64,000 nt of DNA from Sphingomonas taxi (GTDB taxonomy: Bacteria > Pseudomonadota > Alphaproteobacteria > Sphingomonadales > Sphingomonadaceae). Position 1 is the first letter of the stretch, and every line of letters starts with the position of its first letter. The position numbers and the translations under genes were made by a program. The notes beneath the pieces are model-generated. The model was given only the letters and a program-made list of their open reading frames with translations, was not told the DNA's origin and did no database searches. The stretch covers positions 1,979,001 through 2,043,000 of the forward strand of contig NZ_CP009571.1 in NCBI RefSeq assembly GCF_000764535.1, read 5' to 3'. Of this stretch, positions 18,467 through 29,200 are shown one piece after another.

Positions 18467-19696
18467 GTGCTCAGAAAGACGTTGTTCCAGGTCATGGCTG
18501 CCGTGCTGGTGCAGGCCGCCACCCCGTCGTCGGCGCAAGAGGTGCTGGATCTCGACCCGAACACATTGGCGCCCTCGAAGGACCCGAAGCGGGTCGCGAA
18601 CGGCCTCGCACCGACGCCGCCGATGGGCTGGAACAGCTGGAACAAGTTCGCCTGCAAGGTCGACGAAGCGACCATCCGCGTCACCGCCGACGCGATCGCG
18701 TCCAACGGCATGAAGGCGGCGGGATATAGCTACGTCGTCATCGACGATTGCTGGCACGGCACGCGCGATGCGAACGGCTTCATCACCGAGGACAAGGCGC
18801 GCTTCCCGAGCGGGATGAAGGCGCTGTCGGATTACGTTCATGCCAAAGGGCTGAAGTTTGGCATCTACTCGGATGCCGGCACGAAGACGTGCGGTGGCCG
18901 CCCCGGCAGCCAGGGGCACGAATATCAGGACGCGCTGCAATATGCGCGCTGGGGCGTCGACTATCTCAAATACGACTGGTGCTCGACGGGCGTTCGCAAC
19001 GCAGAGGAAGCCTATGCCCTGATGGCGGACGCGCTCCGCGCTTCGGGTCGCGACATCCTGTTCTCGATCTGCGAATGGGGCAATTCCAGGCCGTGGCTGT
19101 GGGCGTCCAAGATCGGCAACATGTGGCGGACGACCGGCGACATCACGGACAAATGGACCGGGCATCACGGCTATAGCTGGGGCGTGGCGTCGATCGCCGA
19201 CATGAATGAGCCGCTGTGGCCGTATGCCGGGCCAGGCCATTGGAACGACCCCGACATGCTGGAGGTCGGCAACGGCGGCATGACCGACATCGAATATCGC
19301 GCGCATTTCGCGCTCTGGGCGATGATGGCCGCGCCGCTGATCGCGGGCAACGACGTCGTCCACATGGACCAGCCGACACGCGCAATCCTGCTCAACGCCG
19401 ACGTCATCGCGGTCGATCAGGACGCAGCGGGTGTTCAGGGCCACCGCGTGTGGAAAGACGGTGACCGCGAAGTGTGGTCCAAGCCCATGGCGGACGGGGG
19501 CCGGGCGATCTTGCTGTTCAACCGCGGCGAAACGCCCGCGACGATCGCCGCCGACTGGACGATGCTGGGATTGCCCGCATCGGTGCGGATGCAGGTATGC
19601 GATCTCTGGATGCAAAAGGACGTTGGCAGGCACACGAACCGTTACGCCGCGCAAGTCGCCCCTCACGGCGTCGTCATGCTCAGGCTAAAACACTAA
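18467..19696 (+). CDS. Alpha-galactosidase, GH27, secreted
   Basis: The 409-residue protein starts at GTG 18467, which has GGAAGG just upstream and gives a compact signal peptide ending PSSAQ; an in-frame ATG at 18437 is the alternative. GH27 landmarks follow in order: PPMGWNSWNKF, VIDDCW, KYDWC with the nucleophile Asp170, MWRTTGDI with the acid/base Asp225, and GHWNDPDMLEVGN. A C-terminal antiparallel beta domain ends the protein. It should release terminal alpha-galactose (or related sugars) from oligosaccharides in the periplasm or outside. It follows the esterase by ~120 nt and is probably in the same transcript. Confidence 0.92.
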   Translation: MLRKTLFQVMAAVLVQAATPSSAQEVLDLDPNTLAPSKDPKRVANGLAPTPPMGWNSWNKFACKVDEATIRVTADAIASNGMKAAGYSYVVIDDCWHGTRDANGFITEDKARFPSGMKALSDYVHAKGLKFGIYSDAGTKTCGGRPGSQGHEYQDALQYARWGVDYLKYDWCSTGVRNAEEAYALMADALRASGRDILFSICEWGNSRPWLWASKIGNMWRTTGDITDKWTGHHGYSWGVASIADMNEPLWPYAGPGHWNDPDMLEVGNGGMTDIEYRAHFALWAMMAAPLIAGNDVVHMDQPTRAILLNADVIAVDQDAAGVQGHRVWKDGDREVWSKPMADGGRAILLFNRGETPATIAADWTMLGLPASVRMQVCDLWMQKDVGRHTNRYAAQVAPHGVVMLRLKH

Positions 19697-19891
19697 TTCT
19701 GAAGCCCTAATCGCTATCGCCACACAGCCGTCAGGGCACAGCGGCACATGTGGTCGAAGTGGGACCGGATGTGAGTCAGATAGGATGAGTTCACTACGGA
19801 CTTAATAGATGTTTGTTGCGCGCACTTGCTGCGGCGGCATCCTCGGCGCGCGGTGTGAGGCTGGGAACCTTGCACCATGCTGGGGGACATT

Positions 19892-22800
19892 ATGATAGCG
19901 AGATACCTTTCCGCCACTGCGCTGGCGTCCTTGACGCTGCTCGCCACGCCGGCAGCAGCACAATCCACACCACCGGCCGGGGCCCGTACCACGCCGCCCG
20001 CAGCCGAACCGGGCGAAGGTGCCGATGGTACCGAAGCGCGCGACGGCGAGATCGTCGTGACCGGTTCACGGATCGCGCGGCCGGAGACGAGCGGCGTGCT
20101 GCCTGGCGCGCAGCTTTCCGGTCAGCAGATCCAGAACCGCGGCTTCACCAACGCGCTGGAGGCGCTCAACGATAATCCGCTGATCGGTCCGGGCGCCAGC
20201 CCGCTAGACGGCAACAACGGCGGCCAGACCGCCAGCCTCGGCGCGGCGTTCGTCGACCTGCTCGATCTCGGCACCGCGCGCACCCTGACGCTCGTCAACG
20301 GCCGCCGCTTCGTTTCGGGCAACGCCGCATCCCTGTTCGTCGCCAACAATGCAACCGGCAGCCAAGTCGACGTCAACGTCATCCCGTCGACGCTGATCGA
20401 CCGGGTGGACATACTGACCGTCGGCGGCGCCGCGGTCTATGGCACGGATGCCATCGCCGGCGTGGTCAACTACGTCCTCAAGGACAAATATGAGGGGTTC
20501 GAGGTACGCGGCCTGACCGGCATCACCGACCGCGGCGATGCCGGTCAATATCAGGCAAGCGCCATCGTCGGCAGGAACATCGCCGGCGGACGCGGAAACG
20601 TCGTTTTCTCGGCCGAATATACCCGCAACGACGGTTTGCAGGCGACGGCGCGCGATTTCCGCCTTGCCCGCCCCGGTTCATATACCAATCCGTTTAATGG
20701 CGGCGTCCGCAACCCCGCCTTCACGCCGACTGCCTTCGTCGACGTCGCCAACCTCAACAACGGCGCCTTCCTCCGCTCGACCGATGACGGTCAACCGAGC
20801 TCGCGCTTCGGGCTGGGGTTCGTCAACCAGACCTACAGCAACCCCGGTACGGTGCTGAGCACCGCCAGCAGCAATTTCTATGCACCGTATACGCCGATCA
20901 CGAGCGGCAACGGGGCAGCGCGGCGGACCAGCAATTTCATCACCTTCGCCAACGGCATCGCGCCGGTTGGTTTCGCGATCGCAGCCACCGACGCGTCCGG
21001 GCGGCGCACGACGATATCAACGCTCAACGACGGCTATTTCGCAACCACGGGCGCCCAGATTATCAAGGGCGGTCCGGGGGCCGACGCGATCTCTGGCAAC
21101 GGTTTGAACGGTCGCACGACGCAGGCCGCCAACGTCCCGTTCACCACCTTCGCGCCCACGGCGCTGCCTTCCAACGTCACGGCGGCACAAGTGTTCGCGG
21201 CCTATGGCATCGTGCCGCCGGCACAGACCGGCGGGCAGACCGCAAGCCAATATGGCTCTGCCCTCAACCTCCTCGCGATCAACACGCTTCAGGCGAACCG
21301 CTTCACCGCGCGCGAATTCTTTGCGGCCAATCCCGGCGTCAACGTCAATTACTATATCGGCACCTTCGACCCCCTCGTGCCGCGCGTCGCCAACACGGAC
21401 ACAACGCTGGTCAACGTCAAGGTCAATGGCGGCACGGTCCAGGTCCCCGTCAACCAAGTGCTGCCGTTCCGCGCGGTGCCGCTCGAGTTCAACCCCGATG
21501 GATCGCTGCGCGAGATCCGCTTCACGGGGCCGGTCGGTCCGAACACGCCGCTGACGGTCAGCTCGTCGATTGGCGGCAATGGCGGTCTGCGCCGCGCATT
21601 GGAAAATACCGTGCTGCGCACGCAGCAGGACCGCTACATCCTCAATTTTCTGGGCCATTTCGATTTCAACGACGAGATCACCTTCTTCACCGAGAACAAT
21701 TACGCGAACGTGCTAAACCGTTCGCTCGGCAATATCGGCGGATCACAAAACTACATCGCCTCGTCTCCCGAATATGCGCCGCTGCTGGTCAATTATAACA
21801 ACCCGTATCTGACGGCGCAGAATCGCGCGGTGCTGGCGTCGGTCGGGATTTCGCCGACGGCGGCGAATGGTGGTAATTTTCTCCTTACCCGACCGAACCA
21901 GGATATTCTCGGTGCGAACGAAATCACCAATCATCAGGAGACCTATCGTCTCGTCGGTGGATTGCGGTCGCGGTTCGAGTTGCTCGGCAAGGCCTGGAAT
22001 GCCGAGGTATCCGGCACCTTCGGGCGATCGGTGCAGACGACGCGCATGCGATCGATCGCCGACCTCGAATATCAGCTCGCACTCGATGCGGTCGATCAGG
22101 GGCAGGCGACGACCGGCATCGCCAACGGCAACATCATCTGCCGGGCGCAGCTCTATCCCGGCCAGTATCTCGGCCGCACCCCAATCGGTACCGCAGAGAA
22201 TCTGACACGGGTTCGCGGGGCCGACGGCATACCGACGCAGACGCTCGTCACGCCGGTCATCACGCAAAGCCTGATCGACGCGTGCCGCCCGCTCAATCCG
22301 TTCGGGGACAACAATATGTCGGCGGAGTCGAAAGCCTATGTCACCTCGCCGACGATCTTCCGCAACGTCTCGCAACAGACGTTTTTGCAGGCGACGTTCG
22401 GTGGCGGGCTGTTCGACCTGCCCGCCGGCGCATTGCTGTTCAATGCCGCCGGAGAATATCGGCGCGACGAGGCGGATTTCTCCTCCAACGAGCTGAACAT
22501 CCTCGGTCGCAGCCGGCTTGCACCGTCAGCCAATACCCGCGGCCATACGACGACCTATGAAGTTGGCGGCGAACTGGTCGCCCCGATCGCTGGTCCCGAC
22601 TTCCTGCCGTTCCTCGGCCACCTCGATTTCAAGCCGGCGGTGCGAGTGACACAGCAGAGCGGGGCGTCCGACACGTACCGGACGCTGGCCGGCGCATTGG
22701 TGTCACCCAAGGCGCACGGCAAACCGCAGACGATCTATTCGCTGGCCGGCGAATGGCAGCCGATCCGCGACATCACGTTCCGCGGCAACTATACGCGCTC

Positions 22801-23806
22801 TGTTCGCCAGCCTTCAATCGTCGAACTGTTCCTTAGTGGCCAACCGACTTTCACCTCGACGCCAGACCTGTGCGGTCCCGCGAATATTGGCGCGGGCCAG
22901 GTGCCGACGATCCGGGCTGCCAACTGCCGCGCGGCGGTGATCGCGGCAGGCTTTGCCAGCGATCAAAACAGCGCCGCCACCTTCCTCGCCAATTTCACCC
23001 CCTCGGGCAGCAGCCTGTTGGGCACCTATTCGGGGACGCCCGATCTGAAGCCCGAGCGCGGCAAGAGCTGGACGGTGGGCGCGATCGTAACGCCACGGTT
23101 CATTCCGGGGTTGAGTCTGACAGCAGATTATATCGATCTGCTGTTGCAGGATACGATCACGCCGACCAATCTCTCGAAGGTCGTGCAGACCTGTTACGAC
23201 AGCCCGACCTATCCCAATTCGGCGCCGCAGGTCGGCATCAATACCTGCGGACTGTTCTCGCGCGATGCGCAGTTCCAGTTCGCCAACGGGTTCAACGTCG
23301 GCTTCCTCAACCTCGGCGCGATCAAAATCCATGCGCTCAACCTGACCGGGCGTTATCCGATCGAACTGGGCCAAGGGCGGCTGACGCTGAGCGGGAGCGC
23401 CTACCATCTCATCACCTATCGCACCTCGTCAGCCGGCCAGTTCGCAACCGGCGACGATGACGAATCAGCCGGTTCGCTCGATCGTCCGAAGTGGAAGACG
23501 CAACTGTCCGCGCTCTACTCCCAGGGTGGGTTCTTTGGACAATTGACGTGGAACGTGCAAAGCGCGACGCAGATTTTCGTCAGCGGATTGCCGGCTACGG
23601 CAGAGCAATATTCGCTGACGCGCTATCCGGCGCTGCAAAATGTCGATCTGTCCTTCGGCGCGAACTTGAACGACCGGTTTCGCATCCAGTTCAACGTGAA
23701 AAACCTGCTCGATCAAACGACGGCCGGTTCTCTCGGCTACGTCTACGCAGATTATTACGACCAGATCGGCCGTCGCTATACGCTCGGCGTAACGACGAAA
23801 CTATGA
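19892..23806 (+). CDS. Large TonB-dependent receptor, glycan-type
   Basis: The product is 1304 residues, longer than most such receptors (about 700-1100). It has a signal peptide, a TonB-box-like EIVVTGSRI at about residue 50, a plug domain (FTNALEALNDNPLIG; TLVNGRRFVSG; VGGAAVYGTDAIAGVVNYVLK) and a long barrel ending in a C-terminal YTLGVTTKL. ATG 19892 is preferred over ATG 19877 because GGGGGA lies 5 nt before it. It closes the GH2-esterase-GH27 block and probably imports the oligosaccharide that block acts on; this is inferred from position. Confidence 0.88.
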   Translation: MIARYLSATALASLTLLATPAAAQSTPPAGARTTPPAAEPGEGADGTEARDGEIVVTGSRIARPETSGVLPGAQLSGQQIQNRGFTNALEALNDNPLIGPGASPLDGNNGGQTASLGAAFVDLLDLGTARTLTLVNGRRFVSGNAASLFVANNATGSQVDVNVIPSTLIDRVDILTVGGAAVYGTDAIAGVVNYVLKDKYEGFEVRGLTGITDRGDAGQYQASAIVGRNIAGGRGNVVFSAEYTRNDGLQATARDFRLARPGSYTNPFNGGVRNPAFTPTAFVDVANLNNGAFLRSTDDGQPSSRFGLGFVNQTYSNPGTVLSTASSNFYAPYTPITSGNGAARRTSNFITFANGIAPVGFAIAATDASGRRTTISTLNDGYFATTGAQIIKGGPGADAISGNGLNGRTTQAANVPFTTFAPTALPSNVTAAQVFAAYGIVPPAQTGGQTASQYGSALNLLAINTLQANRFTAREFFAANPGVNVNYYIGTFDPLVPRVANTDTTLVNVKVNGGTVQVPVNQVLPFRAVPLEFNPDGSLREIRFTGPVGPNTPLTVSSSIGGNGGLRRALENTVLRTQQDRYILNFLGHFDFNDEITFFTENNYANVLNRSLGNIGGSQNYIASSPEYAPLLVNYNNPYLTAQNRAVLASVGISPTAANGGNFLLTRPNQDILGANEITNHQETYRLVGGLRSRFELLGKAWNAEVSGTFGRSVQTTRMRSIADLEYQLALDAVDQGQATTGIANGNIICRAQLYPGQYLGRTPIGTAENLTRVRGADGIPTQTLVTPVITQSLIDACRPLNPFGDNNMSAESKAYVTSPTIFRNVSQQTFLQATFGGGLFDLPAGALLFNAAGEYRRDEADFSSNELNILGRSRLAPSANTRGHTTTYEVGGELVAPIAGPDFLPFLGHLDFKPAVRVTQQSGASDTYRTLAGALVSPKAHGKPQTIYSLAGEWQPIRDITFRGNYTRSVRQPSIVELFLSGQPTFTSTPDLCGPANIGAGQVPTIRAANCRAAVIAAGFASDQNSAATFLANFTPSGSSLLGTYSGTPDLKPERGKSWTVGAIVTPRFIPGLSLTADYIDLLLQDTITPTNLSKVVQTCYDSPTYPNSAPQVGINTCGLFSRDAQFQFANGFNVGFLNLGAIKIHALNLTGRYPIELGQGRLTLSGSAYHLITYRTSSAGQFATGDDDESAGSLDRPKWKTQLSALYSQGGFFGQLTWNVQSATQIFVSGLPATAEQYSLTRYPALQNVDLSFGANLNDRFRIQFNVKNLLDQTTAGSLGYVYADYYDQIGRRYTLGVTTKL

Positions 23807-23900
23807 TGAAGGATCACGGGCTGCAACCGCTTTGGCGATGCGTAGGCGCTGATCGTCGCACTGGGTTCGATCCGGCGGTGTGCGACTGAGAACGCGTGCC

Positions 23901-24140
23901 TCATTGATCCCTGCGCTCTTGTCTCACCTCCGCATCGGTTAGAGCGCAGGGGTCGGTAAGGAATATGGCTTTCGCCCCGTGCTTTACTTCCTTCGATCGG
24001 AGGGCCGTCAATGCGCTTTGAGCCTCGCTTATGCACCTCTCGCAGTCGAAGCGCTCGAAACTCGTGGGCGTAAAGCCATGCACCGAGGTCTCCTTGCCCA
24101 AGTAGACGATCCTCGGCTCGCGGGAACCCCCGACGATCAC
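23901..24140 (-). CDS. Small hypothetical protein (79 aa) behind tRNA-Thr
   Basis: The frame opens with GTG at 24140, 45 nt downstream of the tRNA on the same strand, and encodes a soluble 79-residue protein with a FDCERC (CxxC) motif. Its codon use differs from its neighbours, with several AGG, AGA and ATA codons, which suggests foreign origin or a non-coding region. The ribosome site is weak. No family is recognised. Confidence 0.35.
   Translation of the reverse strand: MIVGGSREPRIVYLGKETSVHGFTPTSFERFDCERCISEAQSALTALRSKEVKHGAKAIFLTDPCALTDAEVRQERRDQ
23909..23951. repeat. 11-bp perfect inverted repeat
   Basis: CCCTGCGCTCT (23909-23919) and AGAGCGCAGGG (23941-23951) form an 11-bp stem with a 21-nt loop, overlapping the 3' end of the 79-codon frame. 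It may be a weak transcription end for the tRNA transcript or a recombination-related structure. The rest of the gap from 23807 to 24184 shows nothing further. Confidence 0.5.
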
Positions 24141-24184
24141 CTCACAGGGTGCCGGACAAGTGATCGTTTACAAAAGAGAGGAAG

Positions 24185-24260
24185 TGGTGCCGCTTACAGG
24201 ACTCGAACCTGTGACCCCCGCATTACGAATGCGATGCTCTACCAGCTGAGCTAAAGCGGC
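24185..24260 (-). tRNA. tRNA-Thr (anticodon CGT)
   Basis: Read on the minus strand the 76-base sequence folds as a full cloverleaf: acceptor GCCGCTT/AAGCGGC, D-arm GCTCAGCTGGTAGAGC, anticodon loop TTCGTAA, T-stem ACAGG/CCTGT with TTCGAGT, and an encoded 3' ACCA. The anticodon CGT reads the Thr codon ACG, one of the frequent codons in this GC-rich genome. Confidence 0.97.
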
Positions 24261-24437
24261 ACGGGGTGATACGGGTGTAACGCCGTTCGGGGGTGCGCCT
24301 AACAGGTCGGATTGCCGCTGACAAGCGCCCAAGCACGCCGCATCTTCGCTTTGCCGGCTTTACGACCCGTTTACCACGGAGCGTGCACAAGCGGTCCGGA
24401 CCAGGGTCGTGCGGCCCGGTGGATGAAGGGTTTGGGC

Positions 24438-25349
24438 ATGGGTATCGCGCGCGGCTTCGAGGACGAGCGGCTGGACATCGACGGGGCGATCGGCGGAGCC
24501 ATCGACGGGGCCGGCGAGCCGGACGTCGATGAGGGCGGCGTCGGGGATGCGATGTTCGAGCTTGGCGGCGACGAGCGGCGCATGCACGTACGCGCCTATA
24601 ATCATTGGGTTTCCCTGTTGAGGGGACGCCCCTATCCGGAGATCGGCGATCTCGATCCGGCGCATATCGACTTCGGGCCGCACAGCGTCCTCATCGACTT
24701 CACCGGCGGGATCGACGACCCCACGATCGCCTTCCTCGGCGAGCGGCTGCGTCGGGAATGCGGGCTGGAGAGCGACATCGTCCGCATCGCCGACGTGCCG
24801 GGCCGTTCGCTGCTGTCGCGGCTGACCGACCATTATCTGCAGATCATCGCGAATCGCGCGCCGATCGGCTTCGAGGCTGAGTTCGTCGGCATCCGCGGCC
24901 GCACGACGCTGTATCGCGGCATTCTAATGCCGTTCTCGTCCGACGGCGAGGCGATCGATTTCATCTACGGCGTGATAAACTGGAAGGAGATGGTCGACGA
25001 CGCGACGCAGGCGACGCTCGACGCCGAACTCGACGCCGCGGTCCGCGCCGCACCGCGCGTGCCGGTCGCCACGCCGATCTGGGCGGACGGTCCGAGCAGC
25101 GGGCTGGAGATGGTGCACCTGCCCCCCGCCCCCTTCGCCCCCTTCCCCGACGATGCCACCACGGCCCGCGCCGGCGCGATGGCGGCATGGCGCACGTGGC
25201 CGGCGATCGGCACCGTCGCCATCGGTGCGGAGGCGGACGAATTCGTCGTGCTGCTCGCCCGCGCCCGCGCCGACGGCACGCTCGACGTCATCAAGCGCGT
25301 CGCGGGCAATGACGCGATCGACGGCATCGCCCGCCTGCCCGACGCCTAG
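24438..25349 (+). CDS. PAS-domain protein (PAS_5-like)
   Basis: The 303-residue soluble protein has an acidic N-terminus, then a PAS-like domain typical of alphaproteobacterial PAS_5 proteins (HVRAYNHWVSLLRGRPYP; VPGRSLLSRLTDHYLQII; YRGILMPFSSD; IDFIYGVINWKE) at about residues 45-190, and a variable C-terminal part. ATG 24438 is chosen because AAGGG lies 8 nt upstream; ATG 24423 is possible. It is a likely sensor or scaffold with no attached output domain. It is convergent with the next gene and overlaps it through shared CTAG stop codons. Confidence 0.75.
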   Translation: MGIARGFEDERLDIDGAIGGAIDGAGEPDVDEGGVGDAMFELGGDERRMHVRAYNHWVSLLRGRPYPEIGDLDPAHIDFGPHSVLIDFTGGIDDPTIAFLGERLRRECGLESDIVRIADVPGRSLLSRLTDHYLQIIANRAPIGFEAEFVGIRGRTTLYRGILMPFSSDGEAIDFIYGVINWKEMVDDATQATLDAELDAAVRAAPRVPVATPIWADGPSSGLEMVHLPPAPFAPFPDDATTARAGAMAAWRTWPAIGTVAIGAEADEFVVLLARARADGTLDVIKRVAGNDAIDGIARLPDA

Positions 25350-26131
25350 TCGCCCGCTTCGGGCGGCAGCAACGTCTTGACGAAATGGCCGCGCGGGCCG
25401 GCATCGCCTTCCTGCCGGATCATCACCTGCGTGCGCTTGGCGAACCACATCCGCGTCAGTCCGTGCTCGGGCGCGTTATAGTCGGTGGTCATCAGCCAGC
25501 AGTCGACCGGCTTGCCGTCGGGGCCGGCGATCCGCGCCGCACCGGCGATGGTGAAGCGATAGCGATCGGGCTTGCCCGATCCGGGATCGTAGAGGCTGGC
25601 GACGAAGCTGATCCCCGCCGCCATCGGCAGTTGTTGGAACCATTCGCTGTCGGGCACGAAATTGAACAGCGGCTCGCTGCCCGCGATCGCGAAGTCCCTG
25701 GCGTCGTTGCCGGCGCGATCGGCGATGCCCGTCACGCGCGCGCCGTCGAAGCGATAGGCGGCGGTCTTCGTCACGCCGTCACGCACAATGGTGCGGACCT
25801 GTTCGATCGGGCGCATCGTCCCCGCCTCCATCAGACTGTCCTCGCGGCGCACGCTGCCGTTCGGCCCCGCCCCGTCCCAGAGCTGCGCGACGCGGACAAG
25901 CCGGCGCCCGTCGCGTGTCTCGAAGCTGACCGTCCGCGACCAGATGTCGATCGCGGTGCGATGGCCGTCCTTGACGAGATAGCGCAGGTAACGCTGCGTC
26001 CCCGGCTTGAGCAACGCCGCGCGCGCGAGTGGCGCACCGACCCGTACCTCGACGTCCCTGCCAGTTTCCTTCGCGATCGCGGGCGCAGCGAGGATCGCGG
26101 CCACATAGCACAGCATCGTCGGCGTTCTCAT
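25346..26131 (-). CDS. Periplasmic DUF3108-like protein
   Basis: The 261-residue product has a signal peptide (ILAAPAIAKE) and a beta-rich body with repeated 'YRFDGARVTG', 'YRFTIAGAARI' and 'CWLMTTDYN' strands. This is like the DUF3108/LolA-type fold of envelope proteins that bind lipid or act as barrels. ATG 26131 is used because GGAGGGG stands before it. The function is unknown. It is divergent from the glutamate dehydrogenase gene with a ~125-bp shared promoter region. Confidence 0.6.
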   Translation of the reverse strand: MRTPTMLCYVAAILAAPAIAKETGRDVEVRVGAPLARAALLKPGTQRYLRYLVKDGHRTAIDIWSRTVSFETRDGRRLVRVAQLWDGAGPNGSVRREDSLMEAGTMRPIEQVRTIVRDGVTKTAAYRFDGARVTGIADRAGNDARDFAIAGSEPLFNFVPDSEWFQQLPMAAGISFVASLYDPGSGKPDRYRFTIAGAARIAGPDGKPVDCWLMTTDYNAPEHGLTRMWFAKRTQVMIRQEGDAGPRGHFVKTLLPPEAGD

Positions 26132-26255
26132 CAAGCATCCCCCCTCCACCTATGTGGTGCTCTATAAAGCTACCACACATAAAGTTGCTCGCACGCGTTA
26201 TTTTCGCACTGCGGCAAGCCTTGAGGTCCTTGGATTGCAGGAGCATAGGCGACGC

Positions 26256-29200
26256 ATGGCCGACCAGAACCAGAGCATGGCCGAGGCGCTCGCCGCCCGG
26301 CTGACCAAGGGCGCGCTACCGGGAGAGCTGACGGGCTTCGGCGACGCCGAACGCGCCGCCGCCGCCGCGTTCGTCGCGCAGACCGCCGCCAAGCGCGAAT
26401 CGGGCAAGCCCGCCGTCGCGCTCGAACCGATCGCCTCCGACGACGTCCGGCGACGAATGCGGCTCGCGATCGTCAACGACGACATGCCCTTTCTGGTCGA
26501 TTCGATCGCCGCCGCGATCGGCGAGCTGGACCTCGACATCGATCGCGTCATCCACCCCGTCGTCCGCGTGACGCGCGACGCCGACGGCACGATGACCGAC
26601 ATCGGCGGTGCCGGCGCGCCCGAATCGATGATCTATATCGAGCTGGAACGTGCCGATGCGCGCGACCGGCGCGGGCTGATCGAGGAACTCACCGCGGTGC
26701 TCGCCGACGTGCGTGCGGCCGTGACCGACTGGCCGCTGCTCCAGCGGGCGATGGCGCGCGACGAGGCGGCGCTGCCGCAGGGCGAGGGCGCGGCGCTGCT
26801 GCAATGGTTCCTCGACGGCCAGTTCACCCTGCTCGGCCATCAGATCTGGCGGCGCGACGGCAGCGCCGGCGAGGCGCTCGGCCTCGCCCGCAATCCGCAC
26901 CAGACGCCGGTGCTCGCCGAGGCGAGCCGCAGCCTCGCGATCCAATGGTTCGAGGAGGGCAATGAGGCGCCGCTGCTGCTCAAGTCGAGCCTGATCTCGA
27001 CCGTGCATCGCGCCGTGCCGCTCGATCTCGTCATCGTGCCGATCATGCAGGACGGCGCGGTCGCCGGCTTGTCGATCCACGCCGGCCTGTGGACCAGCGC
27101 CGCGCTCAGCGTCCGCCCGCGCGACGTGCCGGTGCTGCGCGCGCGCCTGTCGGCGCTCGAGGCGAAGTTCGGCTTCGATCCAAAGGGCCATGCCGGCAAG
27201 GCGCTGACCCACGCGCTGACCGCTTTGCCCCACGATCTCGTCGTCGCCTTTCCCGCGCCGGCGCTCGAGGAGGTGGTGCTGACCGCGATGAGCCTCGCCG
27301 ACCGGCCGCGGCCGGCGCTGGTGCTGGTACGTTCGGCGCTCGGGCGGCATCTGTTCGCCTTCGCCTGGCTGCCGCGCGACGACCTCACCACCGCGCGCCG
27401 CGTGCAGATCGCACAGATGCTGACCGAGGCGTCGAACGGCAGCGTGCTCAACTGGTCGATCAGCCTCGACGACGGCGTCGTCGCCTTGCTGCGCTATACG
27501 ATCGACCTGCGCGGCGACGGCCGCATGCCCGACACCGAACCGCTCGCCGAACGGCTGCGCCGGATGGTGCGCGGCTGGGTGTCGGACGTCGAGGCGGCGC
27601 TCGCCGAGCGCGTGCCGGCGGCGCGCGCGGCGCGGCTCGCGCTGCGCTGGGCCAACGCCTTCCCGCCCAATTACCGCAACGTCAGCAGCCCCGCCGAAGC
27701 CGCCGCCGACATCCTGCGCGTCGCGACGCTCGACGATCCCGATGCGCGGTCGGTGCGCATCTTCCCGACGGTGCCGGGCGAGGATCGCCAGCTCAAGATC
27801 TACAAGCTCGGCGGCGCGCTGGCGCTGTCGGACGCGGTGCCGGTGCTGGAGAATTTCGGCTTCCGCGTGATCGGCGAGCTGCCGACGCGGCTGCGCGAGG
27901 ATGCCAATACCTTCGTCCACGATTTCGTCGTCGAGACCGACGCCAATGACGATGCGGACGACGCGGCGGTGCTGGAAGGCGCGATCGCCGCGGCGCTGGA
28001 AGGCGCGGCGGAGAATGACGCGTTCAACCGGCTGATCGTTGACGTCGGCCTGTCGCCGCGATCGGTGGTGCTGCTGCGCGCCTGGTTCCGCTATCTGCGT
28101 CAGGCGGGCCTGCCCTATGGCCTGACCACGGTGGTCGACGCGCTGCGTCGCGCGCCGAAGCTGACCAAGGCGCTGATCGCGCGCTTCAAGGCCGCGCACG
28201 ATCCCGCGCGACCGGGCGACGTGGAAGCCTGCGACGCGGCGATCGAGCGCGGCCTCGACGCGGTGTCGGCGATCGACGACGATCGCATCCTGCGCGCCTA
28301 TCGCAACCTGATCGCCGCCTGCCTGCGCACCAACGCCTTCGCCCCCGCCGCGGCGGAAGCGCTGGCGTTCAAGCTCGACAGCCATCTCATCCCCGGCCTG
28401 CCGGCACCGGTGCCGTGGCGCGAGGTCTGGGTCTACTCGCCGCGCGTCGAGGGCATCCATCTGCGCGCCGGCCCGGTCGCACGCGGCGGCCTGCGCTGGT
28501 CGGACCGGCGCGACGACTTCCGCACCGAGATCCTCGGGCTGATGAAGGCGCAGCGCGTCAAGAATGCGGTGATCGTGCCGACCGGCGCCAAGGGCGGCTT
28601 CTACCCCAAGCAGCTCCCCTCGCCCGCGGTCGATCGCGACGCCTGGCTGGCGGAGGGGACCGAGAGCTACCGGATCTTCATCCGCTCCTTGCTGTCGATC
28701 ACAGACAATATCGTCGAGGGCCGCGTCGTCCATCCCGAGGGTGTGCAGGTGCTCGACGGCGAGGACCCCTATTTCGTCGTCGCCGCCGACAAGGGCACCG
28801 CGACGTTCAGCGACGTCGCCAATGCGCTGGCGCTGGAGCGCGACTTCTGGCTGGGCGACGCCTTCGCCAGCGGCGGCAGCGTTGGTTACGACCACAAGGC
28901 GATGGGCATCACCGCCAAGGGCGCTTGGGTGTCGGTACAGCGCCATTTCGCCGAGCGCGGGCTGGACGTGCAGACGCAGCCGATTACCGTCGTCGGCTGC
29001 GGCGACATGTCGGGCGACGTCTTCGGCAACGGCATGCTGCTGTCCAAGACGCTCAAGATCGTCGCGGCGTTCGATCACCGCCATATCTTCATCGATCCCG
29101 ATCCCGACCCGGCGGCGAGCTGGGACGAGCGCGCGCGCATGTTCGCGCTGCCGCGGTCGAGCTGGGCGGATTATGACGCCGGCCTCATCAGCGAGGGCGG

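Noticed and set aside
23979-24254. Plus-strand frame ending in AAYRTRTCDPRITNAMLYQLS
   Set aside because: This is the well-known false translation of the complementary strand of a tRNA gene.
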